From Monarcha castaneiventris obscurior (Eukaryota > Chordata > Aves > Passeriformes > Monarchidae), in assembly GCA_026261815.1 (NCBI GenBank), contig JAMPIT010000437.1, positions 6,088,001 to 6,152,000 on the forward strand: a stretch of DNA of 64,000 bases. Direction: 5' to 3'. Positions 60,001 through 64,000 of the stretch are shown in pieces; the stretch's first letter is position 1, and each line of letters starts with the position of its first letter. A program made the position numbers and the translations under genes. The notes below the pieces were generated by a model. That model was not told the DNA's origin and made no database searches. It saw only the letters and a list, made by a program, of their open reading frames with translations.

Positions 60001-63000
60001 AGGCTGGTCAGCAGAGGTTGAGGTATCGAATTACCCAAGGTCTCCAAAAGTTATTTCATAGACACATCCTCTTTGCTGAAGATTACTTCAGATAATAGCT
60101 GTTTGCCTGTGGGTCTCTTTTTCATGTTGGAGAGTATTCTCAGTACAACATCCTTTTAGGCAGCTCTCAGCACTCCAAACAATAAGCTACTCACTCACTC
60201 TGTCCTTCGTCTATATTTGCACTCATTAATTTAAGAACAAATGTGTAAACTGTCTTAAATTTCCAATAAACATTCTTATTGCCATATTTTTTTAGCACTC
60301 TAAAAGATGGTGAATATTTTGGTAACTTTTTTTATTGTTGAGTTTTTTTTTTGCTTTTCTATGAACACAATGAATTTTAGAATGGTCTGGGGTTATGAGA
60401 ATCAGAGGATTGCAAAGTTAAAAGTAGGCAGAGGGAGAACACAATTAGTGAGGGGCAGGAGCTGAAGGCTCTCTGCTGGGCAGATTTCTGAACAATGATG
60501 CAATGCAGAATGAGGAACAGAAAGCCTGGGTTTAATGGCTCTCATATTAATCCTCCTTAAGTACTTCTAATATGTGCATTGTCCTTGAAAAGAGGGGCCT
60601 GTGTACAGAACATTCCCCTCCTCGTCTGTGGTGTGCCGCTCTCAGGGACGTGGGAGATGCACTCGGAGCAGCAGTTGCCTTTCTGGTGCTTATCCAAGGC
60701 AACTGGAACTGTGAAACTTTTGAGGATCACCTTTCACATTAAATCTGTTTTCTTCAGGAAATAAATTCTCACTTCAGCTTGGCCTGTGCTATATAAGTAT
60801 ACAAATCAAGAAGTGTTTCTGATTGAAAGGGCACATAGAGATTGCTCCAGGCTACTAATACCATCCTTGTGTGAAACAAAGAGAGAGAACTAAGAGGGGG
60901 CTCAAAAGCGATAATACACACAAAAAAAAGTGCTATTTTTTCCAAGACAGCACACCTTCATCACCACTTGCTCAGAGAAATAGTGGTTTCTTTATATTTT
61001 AGTGGCACTTGCAAGGATTCCTGCTAAAAGATGTAAAAGCAGGATTCAGTACCTGTATTAAGACTACCGTATTTGAAAATAAGCTGATGAAGAGCTCAAA
61101 AATCTGGATAAGAATGGCAAAATATTTATATTTCAACACAAAATTAATGCTGCAATGGAAGAAGAAATTTCAAACTATCTTCTAACCAAGTACTTTTGCA
61201 GCCTTATCCTCAATATCTTTGAATCTGAACTTCATTTTATCTTCCAGCTGAGTCTGATTCAATTCTCCCGTAAAGGACAGAAAAACTTTCCATTAGTTTC
61301 AGTGTGGGCTAAGTGAGGTGTCATGGACAAGGTGAAACAGATAAATGAGCATTTACAGAATCAGGGATGAGCATTCCCGAGTCACTAAGGGATGGTGTGG
61401 TAATATATAGTACCCTATGGGAATGCTGTGCACCTGGAGAATGATTTTCAAGAGGATGTGTCCTACCTTACAGCTGGGACTGAGGTCATCACAGTGAATT
61501 GTATATACACAGCCTTGCATAAACTACCCCACTGCACCACAAAAAGTGGGGTGCACGAGTCTGTGCTGGGTTCTGCATTGCAGAATGAAGCCTGAACCAT
61601 TTCAACATCCTCTTGGCCCAGGAGAATATCTACAAATCTGAAAGGTTAGTTTGAAATTCAATTTGTCCTCTCTGTTCTATAAAAGTATTTCTCAAATTCG
61701 GAGTGGTAGAACCAACTATGTAATAAGGCACTTCTCTTTTCATACTTTTAAAATAATACTTTCCCAAGTTATAGGTAAAAAGGTTTTTATCTGCAGGAGA
61801 TAAGGGTAGCAGATTGTCCAGTAATATGGATCATTTTTCTTGCCTGTCTGAAATTTTTATTACAATGATAGATCCTTCACAGAGCAAAGAAAACGGCAGG
61901 GAAAGCATTGACAGCATTCTCCAGTGCCTGCTGAGGTCCTTAGCCTTTAAATATTTCAGGCAGCATCTCTGATTCAGAATGAAAATGGACAAATGAAAAC
62001 ATGAACTGAGTTCTTCAGGATGGGAGTTGCGGGAAGAGCTAGAGATGAGATTTATCAGGGTATGGAATAGGTTTCTAGTGAAAAGTTATGGCAAATTAGC
62101 CTGAATATAGTACTCAGATATATGGCAGGAAGCAATTCCAGAGAGTTATGGCAATAAGCAAAGTAGCCTCCAGGTCTTTTTCATCTGGACAGTTTGGGAA
62201 TGAGTCTGTGATTGGTTTCTCTCATGGCACAGTCTGCAGCTGGTAAGCAAGGAGGGGAAAAAAGTCAATATTATTTTTTTAAAAGTGTTCCCATTATTTT
62301 GCTCTGTGGCCAGTACTCATTACTGTGTAAGTCAAGTTCCCACTTACTCTATAGCACCCTGGAAATAATTTCAATTGTAGAAACAGCCAATAGCCTCTTG
62401 GAGGTGGTGGCAGGAAAGTAGGGAGCTAGAATCAGGAGGGAAAGGCCAAATCTGCTCATTTCATCACTCCCCCCACTGCTATAAGAGCACTCAGCTCAAG
62501 AGAACATTTTTTTCAGGCCGTGTTCAATCTGCCACAGTTTTAAAAGTCTCATGTGATGGGGAATATTTTCTCACCACTTACTGGGAAGTTGGAGTGTGTC
62601 AGCTCCAACTAATAAATATCTGGTTTGATGGTGACATTTACAAGTCTCCTGCTCCACTGAGCTGAGTGCACAAGTTAACAGCTCACATCCCAAAGTCAGT
62701 TCCTTAATTATCTTGTCCTTCCCCCAAAGATTTGTCAGGAATTCATCTGATGATGTCCCAGATGGATGTGCTACACCAGTGAAGCAGGTTTTGCCTTCAA
62801 CCTGGGTTCCTGAGGATGCCTGGCATGGCAGGAGGAAGTGACTCAGCAGTTGTTTCAGTGCTTGTTCCTCCAACCCCCACAAGATCTTCCTTAAAATGCA
62901 TTTGCTTGAGGGTTATTCAACTTTTTCATCACACATTCAACAGAAAGAAAGAAGAAAAATCTTCTCTCGAACAATGTTCTGTATTATTGAAGGCAGTTTG

Positions 63001-64000
63001 GGGAAAAGATCTTGTATCTAGGACAGGGTAGAATATAAATTAACAAGGAAAGGACACGAGGATGTTTAACACAGTGTATGGAATCCAGGATTTATTCATA
63101 ATTAAATTCATGCTTCTTAAAGAGACATGGACTCTTTCTCCTTCACAGATTTTCCACTGAAAATTTCATATTAGCAGTCACGAGACAGGGAGAGAAGAGG
63201 CCAGAAGATCCTATTGCTCTGTAATTGCACCTATTTTTCTCTCTCCTTCATGAAACATTATAGGGAAAAAAATAAATATAAATTTCACACTTGTGGAATG
63301 ATATCTTCTTTATATGCAGAAATTAATTATAAACCTTCCAAAGTAAATCGTTATGATCTCATCAAATTACTGTATTAAAAATCATCATAAAAATATCTTT
63401 TCATGTGAAACTCTCAAATATATGAAATGTAAATTAATTCTCAGAAAACCAGCCTGAATGAATGCATTAAGCCTATTCCGTGGGTGGTTATACAGACACT
63501 TTGAAAATTTTTTGTTCATATCTTCAATCACCTACAGTGGCACAATAGTAAAACCCTCAAGCTCTCCATCTTATTTGCTGCAACCATGGCACAAAAATTA
63601 GACAGGAGACTTTGGAACAAAAATATTCTGAGATTTCATTAAATTGTTCTATTCCTGAGCACCTGAAGTAAAAAAAAAAAAATTCCATAAAATATTCAAT
63701 ATGTTCTTTGACCAAGTAAATGTTTAGAGGATAAGAATTGCAGAAGGGATCATCTCTATTTTCCCTGAGAAAGCTATACAGCATACATAAAAGCAAGGTG
63801 AACAAATATGTACTAGAACAAATCCACAAAGTGTCTGAAAATACACTTTCCGAGAAGATTTAATACTTTATCTAAAGGTAGGCAGGTATTTCAGACAGAG
63901 GCCTGTTGTTGTTTTCATTAACTTAAATGATGGAAGATAGTACTCATGTAAAATTTACAGTGTCCATTAAAACATCAAGGGTAAAAACATTCTCGAAGCC
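57021..64000. other. Long unique AT-rich stretch, nothing recognised
   Basis: About 7 kb without a recognised gene, RNA or repeat family. ORFs on both strands are short and domain-free (longest 62571-62882 minus, 103 codons). It holds small A/T tracts (about 58031, 60339, 63670), a short 'tgccagcaaaata' direct repeat at about 58591 and 58669, and an 8-bp-stem hairpin at 61526-61552. Confidence 0.55.

Noticed and set aside
60505..60545. MIR-like 'agcctgggtttaatggctct'
   Set aside because: A weak match in a short stretch; it could be chance.
1..64000. CRISPR arrays, bacterial operons, tRNA or rRNA genes, mitochondrial insertions
   Set aside because: I looked for regularly spaced repeats, tRNA T-loop words and operon-like ORF runs and found none.

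Overview
This window reads as vertebrate, most likely bird and probably passerine, nuclear DNA from an intron or gene desert. The evidence is a solo ERVL-type LTR of a family common in birds, several short 5'-truncated CR1 LINE tails ending in the avian ATTCTRTG-type repeat, very old MIR and LINE remnants, AT-rich unique sequence with few CpGs, and no ORF longer than about 175 codons. No prokaryotic operon, CRISPR array, tRNA, rRNA or phage-like gene is visible. I found no complete protein-coding gene. Short ORFs occur on both strands throughout and look like chance openings in non-coding DNA.

Layout. 1-7.3 kb is unique AT-rich sequence with one possible conserved non-coding element near 6.0-6.2 kb. 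A CR1 3' tail lies at 7.34-7.51 kb. 7.5-25 kb is mostly unique sequence with a 22-base T tract, a candidate exon at 10.75 kb, a striking CpG cluster at 17.9-18.0 kb, an (AAT)n microsatellite at 21.4 kb, a possible conserved element at 22.2-22.6 kb and a MIR fragment at 25.0 kb. 25.8-34 kb holds a possible terminal exon, a CR1-like tail at 26.7 kb and the most informative fossil of the window: a decayed LINE reverse transcriptase at 33.66-34.09 kb. 34-40 kb holds a TAAT-rich block, a MIR fragment, the 576-bp solo LTR at 37.12-37.70 kb, a possible conserved element at 38.2-38.6 kb and a CR1-like tail at 39.7-39.8 kb. 41-49 kb has candidate exons at 41.0, 43.1, 47.5 and 48.3 kb, an 11-bp minisatellite with a higher-order pattern at 46.1 kb, and a minus-strand CR1 tail at 46.4-46.5 kb. 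49-64 kb is mainly unique, with two candidate exons at 53.9 and 54.5 kb that join in frame, a hairpin just after the first one's splice donor, a CpG-bearing palindrome at 56.6 kb and a possible conserved element around it.

Nothing here amounts to a new multi-gene system. The items most worth testing are the decayed reverse transcriptase, the small open exon-like units with good splice signals (10.75, 48.3 and 53.9/54.5 kb) and the CpG cluster at 17.9 kb. Exon and conserved-element calls are inferences from sequence appearance; RNA-seq and multi-species alignment would settle them.
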